Below, piece after piece: positions 9,365-18,460 of a stretch of 64,000 bases of DNA. Location: NCBI RefSeq assembly GCF_002157145.1, contig NZ_CP021361.1, forward strand, positions 2,907,001 through 2,971,000, read 5' to 3'. Source of the stretch: Acidovorax carolinensis. Lineage in GTDB: Bacteria > Pseudomonadota > Gammaproteobacteria > Burkholderiales > Burkholderiaceae_C. The notes under the pieces were generated by a model. That model did no database searches and was not told where the DNA came from. It saw only the letters and a program-made list of their open reading frames with translations. Both the position numbers and the translations under genes were made by a program. The stretch's first letter is position 1; the number at the start of each line of letters is the position of its first letter.

Positions 9365-10197
9365 TCGTTGGGGTTCGGTTCAGTCACGTTCTGGGGCGGT
9401 GCGACGCGCGCTGCGGGCAGATTGCCCCTGTTCAGGGCGCTGCCCGAGAGCTCCATGCGCACGCGGCCGGGGGCGGCACGCTGGGCCAACGCAGGCGCTG
9501 GCGGCTTGAGCTGGGCGTACAGGCCGAGCACGGTTCGCACGTAGTTCTGGGTTTCCTTGTAGGCCGGAATCCGGTTGCCCGCCCGTTGCACTGCGCCCTC
9601 GCCCGCGTTGTAGGCAGCCAGGGCCAGGTCCAGGCGGCCCGGAAACAAATCCAGCAGATAGCGCAGGTAACGGGTGCCGGCAGACACATTCACGGCCGGG
9701 TCCACCAGCTTCTGCGCCACCGTGCGGCGGGCATCTGCCGCCACGCCAAAGCGTCCCGCCGTGGCCGGCATCACCTGCATCAGCCCGATGGCCCCTTTGG
9801 GTGACACGGCACCGGCATCAAACCCTGACTCGGTCGCAATCAGGGCCTGCAGCAATTCATAGTCCACGCCCTGGTGACTGGCCGATGCGCGCAGGTGGTG
9901 CTTGACGCGCTTGTAGTCGGGCGAAATGTCGAAAAAAGCCAGCAAGCGCGGGCCGGCCGCCGGCAGCGCCCCCGGCGAGCGCGATACGCCCTGCGACCCA
10001 TCGCGCGACGAATCAAACTGCGTGCCGCGAAAGAACAGCTGGTAGCGCGCATCCGTCTGCTCTGCAGCGAAGTGGGTCACGCCGCGCTCGTCCACAAAGG
10101 CCCACAGGTCGGCATGCGCTGACTGCTGCGCTATCAATAGCAGCAGAGGCATAGCCAGTAAGCGCAAACGGCCTAAAAAGCGATAAATGGAGGGCAT
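9361..10197 (-). CDS. lytic transglycosylase (SLT domain) with DUF4124-like N-terminus
   Basis: A 278-residue exported peptidoglycan hydrolase starting [14 protein letters not shown] (an alternative start lies 5 codons upstream). A signal peptide ends near SAHA. A short DUF4124-like segment ([13 protein letters not shown]) follows, then a Slt-type domain with catalytic Glu123 in ATESGFD and the conserved GLMQVMP and AYNAGEG motifs. It cleaves the MurNAc–GlcNAc bond to give 1,6-anhydroMurNAc ends. It lies between parE and parC in one operon, 36 nt after parE and overlapping parC by 4 nt. Part of the signal peptide is encoded by a copy of the dispersed repeat (10131–10180). Confidence 0.9.
   Translation of the reverse strand: MPSIYRFLGRLRLLAMPLLLLIAQQSAHADLWAFVDERGVTHFAAEQTDARYQLFFRGTQFDSSRDGSQGVSRSPGALPAAGPRLLAFFDISPDYKRVKHHLRASASHQGVDYELLQALIATESGFDAGAVSPKGAIGLMQVMPATAGRFGVAADARRTVAQKLVDPAVNVSAGTRYLRYLLDLFPGRLDLALAAYNAGEGAVQRAGNRIPAYKETQNYVRTVLGLYAQLKPPAPALAQRAAPGRVRMELSGSALNRGNLPAARVAPPQNVTEPNPNE
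10131..10180 (-). repeat. dispersed palindromic repeat, copy in the transglycosylase signal peptide
   Basis: On the + strand this reads CTATCAATAGCAGCAG, then AGTAAGCGCAAACGGCCTAA, matching the family-1 half-sites with several mismatches. It is entirely coding and contributes the hydrophobic core of the signal peptide. Confidence 0.55.
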
Positions 10198-10233
10198 GGC
10201 AAGCACCAGCAATGGGCGGTCAGATACAGGCGG

Positions 10234-12216
10234 TCAGATGTCCACTTCCACCGCGTCACCATGCAGCTCCATCAGCTCGCGCCGCGAAGCGGCCTCGCCC
10301 TTGCCCATGAGCTTGGTGATGAGACCCTCGGTGGCGGCAAAGTCGGTGTCACCCAGTTGCACGGGCAGCAGGCGGCGCGTGTCGGGGTTGAGCGTGGTCT
10401 CCCACAGCTGCTCGGCGTTCATTTCGCCCAGGCCCTTGAAGCGGCTGATCTGGCACTTCTCGCGGGCCACGCCGTCTTTGGCGCATTTGTCGAGGATGGC
10501 GGTGAGCTCGCCTTCGTCCAGCGCATACATTTTGGCCGCGGGCTTCTTGCCGCGCGCGGGCACGTCCACCCGGAACAACGGCGGGCGCGCCACATAGATG
10601 TGCCCCGTCTCGATGAGCTTGGGGAAATGCCGGAAGAACAGCGTGAGCAGCAGCACCTGGATGTGGGAGCCGTCCACGTCCGCATCACTCAAGATGCAAA
10701 CCTTGCCGTAGCGCAGGCCCGACAGGTCGGGCGAGTCGTTGGGGCCGTGCGGGTCCACCCCCATGGCCACCGAGATGTCGTGGATTTCGTTGTTGGCAAA
10801 CAGCCGGTCGCGGTCCACCTCCCAGGTGTTGAGCACCTTGCCGCGCAGCGGCAGCACGGCCTGGTTTTCCTTGTCGCGGCCCATCTTGGCGCTGCCGCCG
10901 GCCGAATCGCCCTCGACGAGGAACACTTCGTTGTAGGCGATGTCGCGGCTTTCGCAATCGGTGAGCTTGCCAGGCAACACGGCCACGCCCGAGCCCTTGC
11001 GCTTTTCCACCTTCTGCCCGGCCTTCTGGCGCGTCTGGGCGGCCTTGATGGCCAGTTCGGCCAGCTTCTTGCCGTAGTCCACATGCTGGTTGAGCCAGAG
11101 CTCGAGCGCCGGGCGCACAAAGCCGCTTACCAGCCGCACCGCGTCGCGCGAGTTCAGACGCTCCTTGATCTGGCCCTGGAATTGCGGGTCGAGCACCTTG
11201 GCACTGAGCACATAGCTGGCGCGCGCAAAGACGTCTTCGGGCATCAGCTTCACGCCCTTGGGCAACAGGCTGTGCAGCTCGATGAAGCTCTTGACGGCGT
11301 TGAACAATCCATCGCGCAGGCCGCTCTCGTGCGTGCCCCCGGCGCTGGTGGGAATCAGGTTGACATAGCTTTCGCGCACGGGCTGGCCGTCTTCGGTGAA
11401 GGCCACACACCACGAGGCGCCCTCGCCCTCGGCAAAGTTGTCGTTGCCACTGTCGGCAAAGCCCTCGCCCTCGAACAGCGGAATCACCGGGTCGCCATTG
11501 AGAGTCTGCTGCAGGTAGTCGCGCAGGCCGCCCTTGTATTGCCAGGTTTGCGTGTCGCGCGTCTTTTCGTTGACCAGCGAGACCTGCACACCGGGCATCA
11601 GCACCGCCTTGCTGCGCAGCAGGTGGGTGAGCTCGCCCAGCGGCAAGGTGCTCGATTCAAAGTATTTGGCGTCGGGCCACACGCGCACCGTGGTGCCCTG
11701 CTTGCGCTCGCCAGCCTCCAGGGCGCGGGTCACCAGGGGCTCGACCACGTCGCCGCCAGAGAACACCAGGCGCGCCACCTGGCCTTCGCGGTGGCTGCTG
11801 GCCTCCAGCCGCGTGGCCAGGGCATTGGTCACGCTCACGCCCACGCCGTGCAGGCCGCCCGAGAAGCTGTAGGCGCCACCTTTGCCCTTGTCAAACTTGC
11901 CGCCCGCGTGCAGGCGGGTGAAGACCAGCTCGATCACCGGGGCCTGTTCTTCGGGGTGCATGCCGAACGGAATGCCGCGTCCGTCGTCTTCGATACCCAC
12001 CGAGCCGTCGGCGTGCAGCGTGACCTTGATCTTTTTGCCGTAGCCGGCCAGCGCCTCGTCGGCGGCGTTGTCGAGCACTTCCTGGATGATGTGCAGCGGG
12101 TTGTCGGTGCGGGTGTACATGCCCGGGCGTTGCTTGACGGGCTCCAGCCCCTTGAGCACACGGATCGAACCCTCGGAATAATCGCTGGCGGACACAGAAG
12201 ACGGTTTGGCAGACAT
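10234..12216 (-). CDS. parE: DNA topoisomerase IV subunit B
   Basis: A 660-residue ATPase subunit of topoisomerase IV. I chose the ATG at 12216 (MSAKPSSVSASDYSEGSIRV) because similarity to ParE begins at YSEGSIRVLKGLEPVKQRPGMY. GHKL ATP-binding motifs EVLDNAADEAL and DDGRGIPFGMHP are followed by the TOPRIM motifs EGDSAGGSAKMGRD and DADVDGSHI, and by the C-terminal FKGLGEMNAEQLW. It is first in the parE–transglycosylase–parC operon. Confidence 0.95.
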   Translation of the reverse strand: MSAKPSSVSASDYSEGSIRVLKGLEPVKQRPGMYTRTDNPLHIIQEVLDNAADEALAGYGKKIKVTLHADGSVGIEDDGRGIPFGMHPEEQAPVIELVFTRLHAGGKFDKGKGGAYSFSGGLHGVGVSVTNALATRLEASSHREGQVARLVFSGGDVVEPLVTRALEAGERKQGTTVRVWPDAKYFESSTLPLGELTHLLRSKAVLMPGVQVSLVNEKTRDTQTWQYKGGLRDYLQQTLNGDPVIPLFEGEGFADSGNDNFAEGEGASWCVAFTEDGQPVRESYVNLIPTSAGGTHESGLRDGLFNAVKSFIELHSLLPKGVKLMPEDVFARASYVLSAKVLDPQFQGQIKERLNSRDAVRLVSGFVRPALELWLNQHVDYGKKLAELAIKAAQTRQKAGQKVEKRKGSGVAVLPGKLTDCESRDIAYNEVFLVEGDSAGGSAKMGRDKENQAVLPLRGKVLNTWEVDRDRLFANNEIHDISVAMGVDPHGPNDSPDLSGLRYGKVCILSDADVDGSHIQVLLLTLFFRHFPKLIETGHIYVARPPLFRVDVPARGKKPAAKMYALDEGELTAILDKCAKDGVAREKCQISRFKGLGEMNAEQLWETTLNPDTRRLLPVQLGDTDFAATEGLITKLMGKGEAASRRELMELHGDAVEVDI

Positions 12217-12338
12217 GGGGCGGATTGTAGTGCCGCAGCGCGACATGAACTGGATAAATACCCAGCCATCTTCCCTTGCGCCACCCCGGGTCATGCAGGC
12301 GTCAGGCAACGGGGTGCGGGATTGGCTACATTTCCCGC

Positions 12339-13556
12339 ATGCCTACGAATCCTCCCAAACTGTCGATGTTCCAGGTGCTGGCGTGCGGTGCCGCCATCGT
12401 CACGCTGTCCATGGGCATTCGCCATGGCTTCGGCCTGTGGCTGCAACCCATCACCCAGGAAATGGGCTGGACGCGGCAGTCGTTTGCGCTGGCGATTGCG
12501 ATCCAGAACCTCTCGTGGGGAATCATCGGCATCTTTGCGGGCATGGCCGCAGACCGGTTTGGCGCCTTTCGCGTGCTGATGGGCGGTGCGGTGCTGTATG
12601 GACTGGGCCTGGCCGGCATGGCACTGTCGCCGACGCCCACCGTATTTGCCCTCACCGCAGGCGTGCTGATTGGCGCGGCCCAGGCCGGCACCACCTATGC
12701 CGTGATTTACGGGGTGCTGGGCCGCCAGATTGCACCCGAAAGGCGCTCGTGGGCCATGGGCGTGGCAGCGGCGGCCGGCTCGTTTGGCCAGTTTCTGATG
12801 GTGCCGGTGGAGGGCTGGCTGATTGCCGGGCTGGGCTGGCAGCAGGCGCTGCTGGCGCTGGCGCTGATGGTGCTGCTCATCATTCCCCTGGCTTTTGGCC
12901 TGCGCGAGCCCGGTTTTCACGGATCGGCTCCCATGAAACGCGACCAGTCGATTGCGCAGGCGCTGGGTGAAGCGTTTCGCTACCCCAGTTTCCTGCTGCT
13001 GACGGCGGGGTATTTTGTCTGCGGCTTTCAGGTGGTGTTCATTGGCGTGCACTTGCCCAGCTACCTGCGCGACCATGGGCTCTCGCCCCAGGTGGCCAGT
13101 TATGCGCTGGCGCTGATCGGGCTGTTCAACGTGTTTGGCACCTACATTGCGGGCACGCTGGGCCAGCGTATCCCCAAGCGCAACATATTGGCTTTTATCT
13201 ACTTTGCACGGGCCGTTGTCATTGCCGTTTTTCTGCTGGTGCCGCTGTCGCCGCTGTCGGTGTATGTGTTTTCCGCCGTGATGGGCGCGCTGTGGCTGTC
13301 CACGGTGCCGCCCACCAATGCCACGATTGCGCAGATCTTTGGCGTGCAGCATCTGTCGATGCTGGGCGGCTTTGTCTTCTTCAGCCACCAGGTTGGCAGC
13401 TTCATGGGGGTGTGGCTGGGTGGCTATCTGTATGACCGCACAGGCAGCTACGATGTGGTGTGGTACATCGCGATCGGGCTGGGAATTTTCGCCGGGCTGG
13501 TGAATCTGCCCATCAAGGAAGCGCCTATCCAGCGCGCCGCGCCGCAGCCCGCCTGA
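12339..13556 (+). CDS. MFS transporter
   Basis: A 405-residue protein with about 12 predicted membrane helices, starting MPTNPPKLSMFQVLACGAAI. The segment GMAADRFGAFRVLMGG matches the conserved MFS loop between helices 2 and 3. It resembles the oxalate/formate and monocarboxylate-type MFS group common in Burkholderiales, but the substrate cannot be inferred. The start at 12339 fits the first membrane helix; no strong ribosome-binding site is seen. It may be cotranscribed with the small membrane protein 29 nt downstream. Confidence 0.85.
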   Translation: MPTNPPKLSMFQVLACGAAIVTLSMGIRHGFGLWLQPITQEMGWTRQSFALAIAIQNLSWGIIGIFAGMAADRFGAFRVLMGGAVLYGLGLAGMALSPTPTVFALTAGVLIGAAQAGTTYAVIYGVLGRQIAPERRSWAMGVAAAAGSFGQFLMVPVEGWLIAGLGWQQALLALALMVLLIIPLAFGLREPGFHGSAPMKRDQSIAQALGEAFRYPSFLLLTAGYFVCGFQVVFIGVHLPSYLRDHGLSPQVASYALALIGLFNVFGTYIAGTLGQRIPKRNILAFIYFARAVVIAVFLLVPLSPLSVYVFSAVMGALWLSTVPPTNATIAQIFGVQHLSMLGGFVFFSHQVGSFMGVWLGGYLYDRTGSYDVVWYIAIGLGIFAGLVNLPIKEAPIQRAAPQPA

Positions 13557-13585
13557 CAGCCATCACCACCCTTTCCGCAACGACC

Positions 13586-13735
13586 ATGCACAACCCCACT
13601 GCGCGTTTCACATCCCGCCCTGCCCGGCTGCTGGGCTGGGTGGCCGCCGTGCTGATCTTGCTGGCGGTGTTTGCGATGTACACCGCGCCAGGCTTCATGG
13701 TCATGCTGGCGGACCAGCTGTGGGCATGTTTCTGA
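13586..13735 (+). CDS. small single-span membrane protein
   Basis: A 49-residue reading frame (MHNPTARFTSRPARLLGWVA...) with one strong hydrophobic helix at about residues 15–33 and a C-terminal MLADQLWACF. It begins 29 nt after the MFS gene and ends just before the repeat that holds the IS30-type element. I recall similarly patterned short proteins ending in DQ(L/I/V)WACF from other Comamonadaceae, but this is from memory. The function is unknown. Confidence 0.6.
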   Translation: MHNPTARFTSRPARLLGWVAAVLILLAVFAMYTAPGFMVMLADQLWACF

Positions 13736-13738
13736 GAG

Positions 13739-13766
13739 TTTCAAGCCTTTTTGGCCGCTAGCGCTT
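13739..13766 (+). repeat. dispersed palindromic repeat, left half, split by the IS30-type element
   Basis: TTTCAAGCC, then GGCCGCTAGCGCTT, is the left half of a family-1 repeat. The right half resumes at 14873 after the insertion sequence. Joining the halves restores a typical copy with CTAGCGCTT followed by ATACATAAAGCGC. Confidence 0.8.
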
Positions 13767-14872
13767 GGCGGCCTCAATTCCGAAGTGCAACACCGAGAAT
13801 TGAGGTCAAGATGACAAAGAAGAATTACCAGCAGTTGAGCGAGAGCGAACGCCATGCGATCGCCTTGGGGCTTCAGCAAAAGCAAAGCCTCAGCGCCATA
13901 GCGCGGGCCTTGGGGCGCTGCAAGAGCACCATCAGCCGGGAATGCCAACGCAATGCGGGCGCCAAGGCCTACACCTCCAAGTTCGCCCAGCAACGCAGCG
14001 ACAGGCGCAGATGCTTTGCCCGTCCCCAGCCCAAACTGCACCGCGATGGACCTTTGTTCAAGATCGTTCGCGACTATCTGCTCCGGCACTGGTCTCCCCA
14101 GCAAATCGCTGGGCAGTTGAAGAAACTGCACCCTGACAACAAGCGCAAACAAGTGTCCCACGAGAGCATCTACACCTGCATCTACGCCCAGCCCCGCGGA
14201 GAGCTCAAGAAGGAGCTGGTGGCCTGCTTGCGCATGGCCCGCGCCAAGCGCTGGCCGCGCTCCAAAGGCGAGGATCGGCGTGGGCAAATCACCGACCTGC
14301 TGAGCATCCATGTGCGCCCACCCGAGATTGAGGATCGTCAGTTGCCCGGGCACTGGGAGGGCGACCTCATCAAAGGCAAAGGCAATGCCAGTGCCATTGG
14401 CACGCTGCTCGAGCGCACGACCCGCCTGGTGGTGCTGGTCAAGCTGCCGCACCCCAACCCGGCGACAGCGGCACATGTACTGCAGGCCTTCAGCGACAAG
14501 CTCAATGGCATTGCCAGCCCGATGCGCCAGAGCCTGACCTATGACCGTGGCAGTGAGATGGCAGAGCATGCCAAGCTCACCGAGAACACGGGCATGAAGG
14601 TGTACTTCTGTGACCCCTACAGCCCCTGGCAGCGGGGCTCCAACGAAAACACCAATGGATTGCTGCGGCAGTACTTCCCCAAGGGGACTGATCTGAGCGG
14701 CTATAGCCAGGAGTATCTGGATGCCGTAGCCGATGAGCTCAATGGGCGCCCCAGGATGACTCTGGGGTGGAGCAAGCCCATTGAGGTTTATGCCGAACAT
14801 TTGGCCCGGCTGACACAACAGCCTGATTCAGTGCATTAATGAATATTTGTTGCACTTGGACTTGAATCCGCC
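13767..14872 (+). mobile_element. IS30-family insertion sequence, complete
   Basis: A 1106-bp element. The terminal inverted repeats start GGCGG and share AAGTGCAACA (left 13767–13792, right 14848–14872; about 25 bp, imperfect). It is flanked by a 3-bp direct repeat CTT (13764–13766 and 14873–14875), consistent with the 2–3 bp duplications of IS30-family elements. It carries one full transposase gene. The target is the centre of a palindromic family-1 repeat. Confidence 0.85.
13811..14839 (+). CDS. IS30-family transposase
   Basis: A 342-residue transposase starting MTKKNYQQLSESERHAIALG. An N-terminal helix-turn-helix (LSAIARALGRCKSTISREC) is followed by the IS30-type second HTH region (WSPQQIAGQL) and a DDE catalytic domain. 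The acidic residues lie in HWEGDLIKGKG, TYDRGSEM and SPWQRGSNENTNGLLRQY. The gene is intact, so the element may be active. It fills almost the whole insertion sequence. Confidence 0.95.
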   Translation: MTKKNYQQLSESERHAIALGLQQKQSLSAIARALGRCKSTISRECQRNAGAKAYTSKFAQQRSDRRRCFARPQPKLHRDGPLFKIVRDYLLRHWSPQQIAGQLKKLHPDNKRKQVSHESIYTCIYAQPRGELKKELVACLRMARAKRWPRSKGEDRRGQITDLLSIHVRPPEIEDRQLPGHWEGDLIKGKGNASAIGTLLERTTRLVVLVKLPHPNPATAAHVLQAFSDKLNGIASPMRQSLTYDRGSEMAEHAKLTENTGMKVYFCDPYSPWQRGSNENTNGLLRQYFPKGTDLSGYSQEYLDAVADELNGRPRMTLGWSKPIEVYAEHLARLTQQPDSVH

Positions 14873-14912
14873 CTTATACATAAAGCGCAAGCAGCTCTTA
14901 ATTAAATAGCAG
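14873..14912 (+). repeat. dispersed palindromic repeat, right half
   Basis: CTTATACATAAAGCGCAAGC, then AGCT and an ATAGCAG end: the second half of the family-1 repeat interrupted by the IS30-type element. The methyltransferase gene begins 9 nt later. Confidence 0.75.
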
Positions 14913-14920
14913 AAAACTCC

Positions 14921-15472
14921 ATGCACGGCACTGAAGCACCTTCAGACTGGGTTCGCCGCTGGTCTGTCCTGGCACCTCCGGGCAGCACGGTGCTGGATGT
15001 GGCCTGTGGCGCGGGCCGCCACCTGCGCTGGATGCACGCGCACGGCCACCCCACCGTGGGCGTGGACCGCTCCGCCGACGCCGTGGCGGCCTGCGCCGCC
15101 TGGGGCGACATCCACTGCGCCGACATCGAAGAGGGTTCCTGGCCCTTTGCCGGCCGCCAGTTTGGCGCAGTGATCGTCACCAACTACCTCTGGCGCCCGC
15201 TGCTTCCCACCTTGGTCAACAGTGTGGCACCCGGCGGCGTGCTGATCTACGAAACCTTCGCCCGTGGCAACGAAACCGTCGGACGCCCCGCGCGAGCCGA
15301 CTTTCTGCTTGAACCGGGTGAACTGCTCACCGCCTGCGCTGCATTGCGCACTGTTGCCTATGAAGACGGGTTTCTGGACTCGCCCGCACGGTTTGTGCAG
15401 CGTATTGCCGCCGTGCGCGAAACCACCGAACCAAGCCAGCCCGCTCGATACCGTCTGGACCTTGCGGTCTAG
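14921..15472 (+). CDS. class I SAM-dependent methyltransferase
   Basis: A 183-residue protein (MHGTEAPSDWVRRWSVLAPP) with motif I VLDVACGAGRHLRWM, the following acidic VGVDRS, and VIVTNYLWRPLLP in the motif IV position. This is a compact SAM-binding Rossmann fold; the methyl acceptor is unknown. No clear ribosome-binding site precedes the ATG. The IS30-type element now lies just upstream and may have separated the gene from its original promoter. dapA starts 34 nt after its stop. Confidence 0.85.
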   Translation: MHGTEAPSDWVRRWSVLAPPGSTVLDVACGAGRHLRWMHAHGHPTVGVDRSADAVAACAAWGDIHCADIEEGSWPFAGRQFGAVIVTNYLWRPLLPTLVNSVAPGGVLIYETFARGNETVGRPARADFLLEPGELLTACAALRTVAYEDGFLDSPARFVQRIAAVRETTEPSQPARYRLDLAV

Positions 15473-15506
15473 TTAGAATGCCCTTTTACCGTTTACCACT
15501 GCGGAC

Positions 15507-16403
15507 ATGACCTCTTCTCCCGTGCCCCTTACCGGCAGCATCGTCGCCCTTGTCACCCCCATGCACGAGGACGGTAGCGTGGACTATCCCACCCTGCGCA
15601 AACTGATCGACTGGCACATCGCCGAGGGCACCGACTGCATCGGCGTCGTGGGCACCACGGGCGAGTCGCCCACAGTCAATGTTGAAGAGCATTGCGAGAT
15701 CATTCGCGTGTCCGTGGAGCAGGCGGCCAAGCGCGTGCCCATCATGGCCGGCTGCGGCGCCAACTCCACGGCAGAGGCCATTGAACTCGCGAAGTTTGCC
15801 AAGAACGTGGGCGCCGACAGCCAGTTGCAGGTGGTGCCCTATTACAACAAGCCCACGCAAGAAGGCCAGTACCAGCACTTCAAGGCGATTGCCGAAGCCA
15901 CGGGCGACCTGCCCATCGTGCTGTACAACGTGCCTGGCCGCTCGGTGGCAGACATGCTGCACGACACCGTGCTGCGCCTGGCGCAGGTGCCCGGCATCAT
16001 CGGTATCAAGGAAGCCACGGGCAACATCGAGCGCGCCCAATGGCTGATCCGCGACGTGCCCAAGGGCTTCGCCGTGTATTCGGGCGACGACCCCACCGCC
16101 GTGGCCCTGATGCTGTGCGGTGGCCATGGCAACATCAGCGTGACCGCCAATGTGGCGCCCCGCCTGATGCATGAACTGTGCGTGGCCGCGCTCGCAGGCA
16201 ATGCGCGGCGCGCCATGGAAATCCAGTTTCAGCTGATGCCGGTGCACAAGAACCTGTTCATCGAAGCCAACCCCATTCCCGTCAAATGGGCCATGGCCCG
16301 CATGGGCCTGTGCACAGGCACCATGCGCTTGCCCATGACGCCCCTGAGCCCGGGCCATGAAGCAACCGTTGAAGCCGCCCTGCGCGCCAGCGGCCTGCTG
16401 TAA
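15507..16403 (+). CDS. dapA: 4-hydroxy-tetrahydrodipicolinate synthase
   Basis: A 298-residue class I aldolase of the lysine and diaminopimelate pathway, condensing pyruvate with aspartate semialdehyde in the cytoplasm. It shows GTTGESPTV (substrate loop), LYNVPGR with the catalytic Tyr, and GIKEATGN with the Schiff-base Lys. Length and motifs are normal. bamC follows after 44 nt, the conserved dapA–bamC arrangement. Confidence 0.96.
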   Translation: MTSSPVPLTGSIVALVTPMHEDGSVDYPTLRKLIDWHIAEGTDCIGVVGTTGESPTVNVEEHCEIIRVSVEQAAKRVPIMAGCGANSTAEAIELAKFAKNVGADSQLQVVPYYNKPTQEGQYQHFKAIAEATGDLPIVLYNVPGRSVADMLHDTVLRLAQVPGIIGIKEATGNIERAQWLIRDVPKGFAVYSGDDPTAVALMLCGGHGNISVTANVAPRLMHELCVAALAGNARRAMEIQFQLMPVHKNLFIEANPIPVKWAMARMGLCTGTMRLPMTPLSPGHEATVEAALRASGLL

Positions 16404-16447
16404 GCCGACCGCCCCGTCACACTCCTAGACACTCTGAGGATTTCCGC

Positions 16448-17539
16448 GTGAATCACACTGCACGATTGGGCCTGCTGGGCCTTGCCATGGCGCTGTCCGC
16501 CTGCTCCGTTCTGGAAAGCGACAAGATCGACTACAAGAGCGCTACCCAGGGGGCCACGCTGGAAGTGCCCCCCGACCTGACGCAACTGTCGCGAGACAAT
16601 CGCTATGCAGTGCCCGGCACCGCAGTGTCTGCCGCAGCCTTCCAGGCGGGCCAGAACACGAAAACCTCCACCACCTCCAGCGCGGCAGCCAGCAAAATCG
16701 GTGATGTTCGCATCGAACGCAACGGCAACCAGCGCTGGCTGGTGATCGACCGGCCGGCAGACCAGCTGTGGGAGCCCGTGCGGGAGTACTGGCTGGAGAA
16801 CGGCTTCAACCTGGCTATCGATCAGCCTGATCTGGGCATCCTGGAGACCGACTGGGCGGAAAATCGCGCCAAGCTGCCCCAGGACATCATCCGCTCCACC
16901 ATTGGCAAGGTGTTTGAATCGCTGTATTCCACTGGCGAGCGCGACAAGTTCCGCACACGCCTGGAGCGCAATGCTGCGGGCGGCACCGAAATCTATATCA
17001 CCCACCGCGGCATGGTCGAGGTCTACACCAGCACCGCCAAGGACAACACCATCTGGCAACCCCGCGCCGCCGACCCCGAACTCGAAACCGAATTCCTGCG
17101 CCGGCTGATGGTAAAGCTGGGTGTGAGCCAGGAGCAATCGAAGGCCGTTGCAGCAGCGCCGGCCTTGAAGGCCGCCACGGTGCGCCTGGCCTCGGTGAAC
17201 AATGTGCCCGTGGTGCAGATGGATGAGGGTTTTGATCGCGCATGGCGCCGCGTGGGCCTAGCCCTGGACCGCACCGGCTTCACCGTGGAAGACCGCAACC
17301 GCAATGACGGCCTGTATTTTGTGCGCTACGTTGCGCCAGGAACCGACAAGAAGGAGCACGGCTTCTTCAGCAAGCTGCTGGGCGGCGGATCTGCCGCCAC
17401 ACCGCCACTGAAGTACCGCGTGATGGTGCGCAGCCAGGGTGAAACCACCACGGTGTCCGTGCTGAATGAAGGCGGCACCCCCGAATCGTCTGCCAACGCC
17501 GAACGCATCCTGCGCGTGCTGGCAGACGACCTGAAATAA
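16448..17539 (+). CDS. bamC: outer membrane assembly lipoprotein BamC
   Basis: A 363-residue lipoprotein with a GTG start (MNHTARLGLLGLAMALSACS). The lipobox LSAC puts the lipidated cysteine near residue 19. A long unstructured segment (about residues 25–85, with PPDLTQLSRDNRYAVP) is followed by two helix-grip domains, as in BamC/NlpB. BamC is an accessory part of the BAM complex inserting beta-barrel proteins. The context downstream of dapA is diagnostic (old names nlpB and dapX). Confidence 0.9.
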   Translation: MNHTARLGLLGLAMALSACSVLESDKIDYKSATQGATLEVPPDLTQLSRDNRYAVPGTAVSAAAFQAGQNTKTSTTSSAAASKIGDVRIERNGNQRWLVIDRPADQLWEPVREYWLENGFNLAIDQPDLGILETDWAENRAKLPQDIIRSTIGKVFESLYSTGERDKFRTRLERNAAGGTEIYITHRGMVEVYTSTAKDNTIWQPRAADPELETEFLRRLMVKLGVSQEQSKAVAAAPALKAATVRLASVNNVPVVQMDEGFDRAWRRVGLALDRTGFTVEDRNRNDGLYFVRYVAPGTDKKEHGFFSKLLGGGSAATPPLKYRVMVRSQGETTTVSVLNEGGTPESSANAERILRVLADDLK

Positions 17540-17551
17540 GTCCGACTGCCG

Positions 17552-18340
17552 ATGCTGCGCTTTCGCAGCTTGGGCAGCGGCAGCTCAGGCAATGCCACCG
17601 TGGTGGAGGCTGGCGACGGATTGCATGTCCGTCGCCTGCTGGTGGACTGCGGCTTCGGCATCCGGCAACTGGCCACCCGGCTTGGTGCGGCGGGATTGGG
17701 CATTGACCAGATCGATGCCATTTTCATCACCCACGAACATTCCGACCATGTCGGCTGCGCAACCACCGTGGCATTGCGGCACCAGATTCCCGTGTGGATG
17801 AGTCACGGCACCCATACGGCACTGGGTGCACCGGATCTGGATGGGCTGCTGCGGGTGGCCCATGACATGGAGCCGATCGATCTCGGCACTTTGTGCGCCT
17901 TGCCCTTCACGGTGCCCCATGATGCGCGAGAACCACTGCAATTGCGTTGCACCGATGGCGCATCCCACCTGGGCCTGCTCACCGACCTGGGCCATGCCAG
18001 CAGCCATGTGCTGCAGCAACTGCAAGGCTGCCACGCGCTATTGCTGGAAGCCAACCATGATCCGGACATGCTTGCGGCATCGGGCTATCCCGCTTTTCTG
18101 AAGCGACGCATTGCGGGCGAGCATGGACATCTCGCCAACCATGCCGCAGCGGGCATCCTGGCGACCGTCCGGCACCCAGGACTGAACCGCGTGGTGGCGG
18201 CCCACCTCAGCGCGCAGAACAATCAGCCCCGGCTGGCCCAGGAGGCGCTTGCACAAGCGCTGGAATGGCCCTCTCACGGCGTGGACATTGCCTCGGCCAC
18301 CAGTGGCACAGACTGGATCAACGTGGCACGGTCGCTGTAG
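17552..18340 (+). CDS. MBL-fold hydrolase, YycJ/WalJ-like
   Basis: A 262-residue metallo-beta-lactamase-fold protein with N-terminal GSGSSGNATVVE and the metal-binding motif THEHSDHVGC. Further metal ligands are likely in LTDLGHAS, LLEANHDPDML and AAHLSAQNN. These features match YycJ/WalJ-type phosphodiesterase-like hydrolases. The substrate is unknown; relatives act on nucleic acid or nucleotide substrates. It begins 12 nt after bamC in the same operon, with a terminator downstream at 18377. Confidence 0.85.
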   Translation: MLRFRSLGSGSSGNATVVEAGDGLHVRRLLVDCGFGIRQLATRLGAAGLGIDQIDAIFITHEHSDHVGCATTVALRHQIPVWMSHGTHTALGAPDLDGLLRVAHDMEPIDLGTLCALPFTVPHDAREPLQLRCTDGASHLGLLTDLGHASSHVLQQLQGCHALLLEANHDPDMLAASGYPAFLKRRIAGEHGHLANHAAAGILATVRHPGLNRVVAAHLSAQNNQPRLAQEALAQALEWPSHGVDIASATSGTDWINVARSL

Positions 18341-18376
18341 CCGCCGCCACATGCGGATGCTGGCGTCGCCAACAAA

Positions 18377-18408
18377 AAAGCCCCGCACCTGCGACAGGTC
18401 GGGGCTTT
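18377..18408. terminator. bidirectional intrinsic terminator
   Basis: An AAAGCCCC...GGGGCTTT hairpin with a short imperfect inner stem, A-rich on the left side. It lies between the convergent MBL hydrolase and Ala-rich lipoprotein genes, so it can serve both. Confidence 0.8.
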
Positions 18409-18460
18409 CAAACATCAGGAACTCCAGCAAGGCTGGCAACCCCTGAAATTCGTGCGTGCT

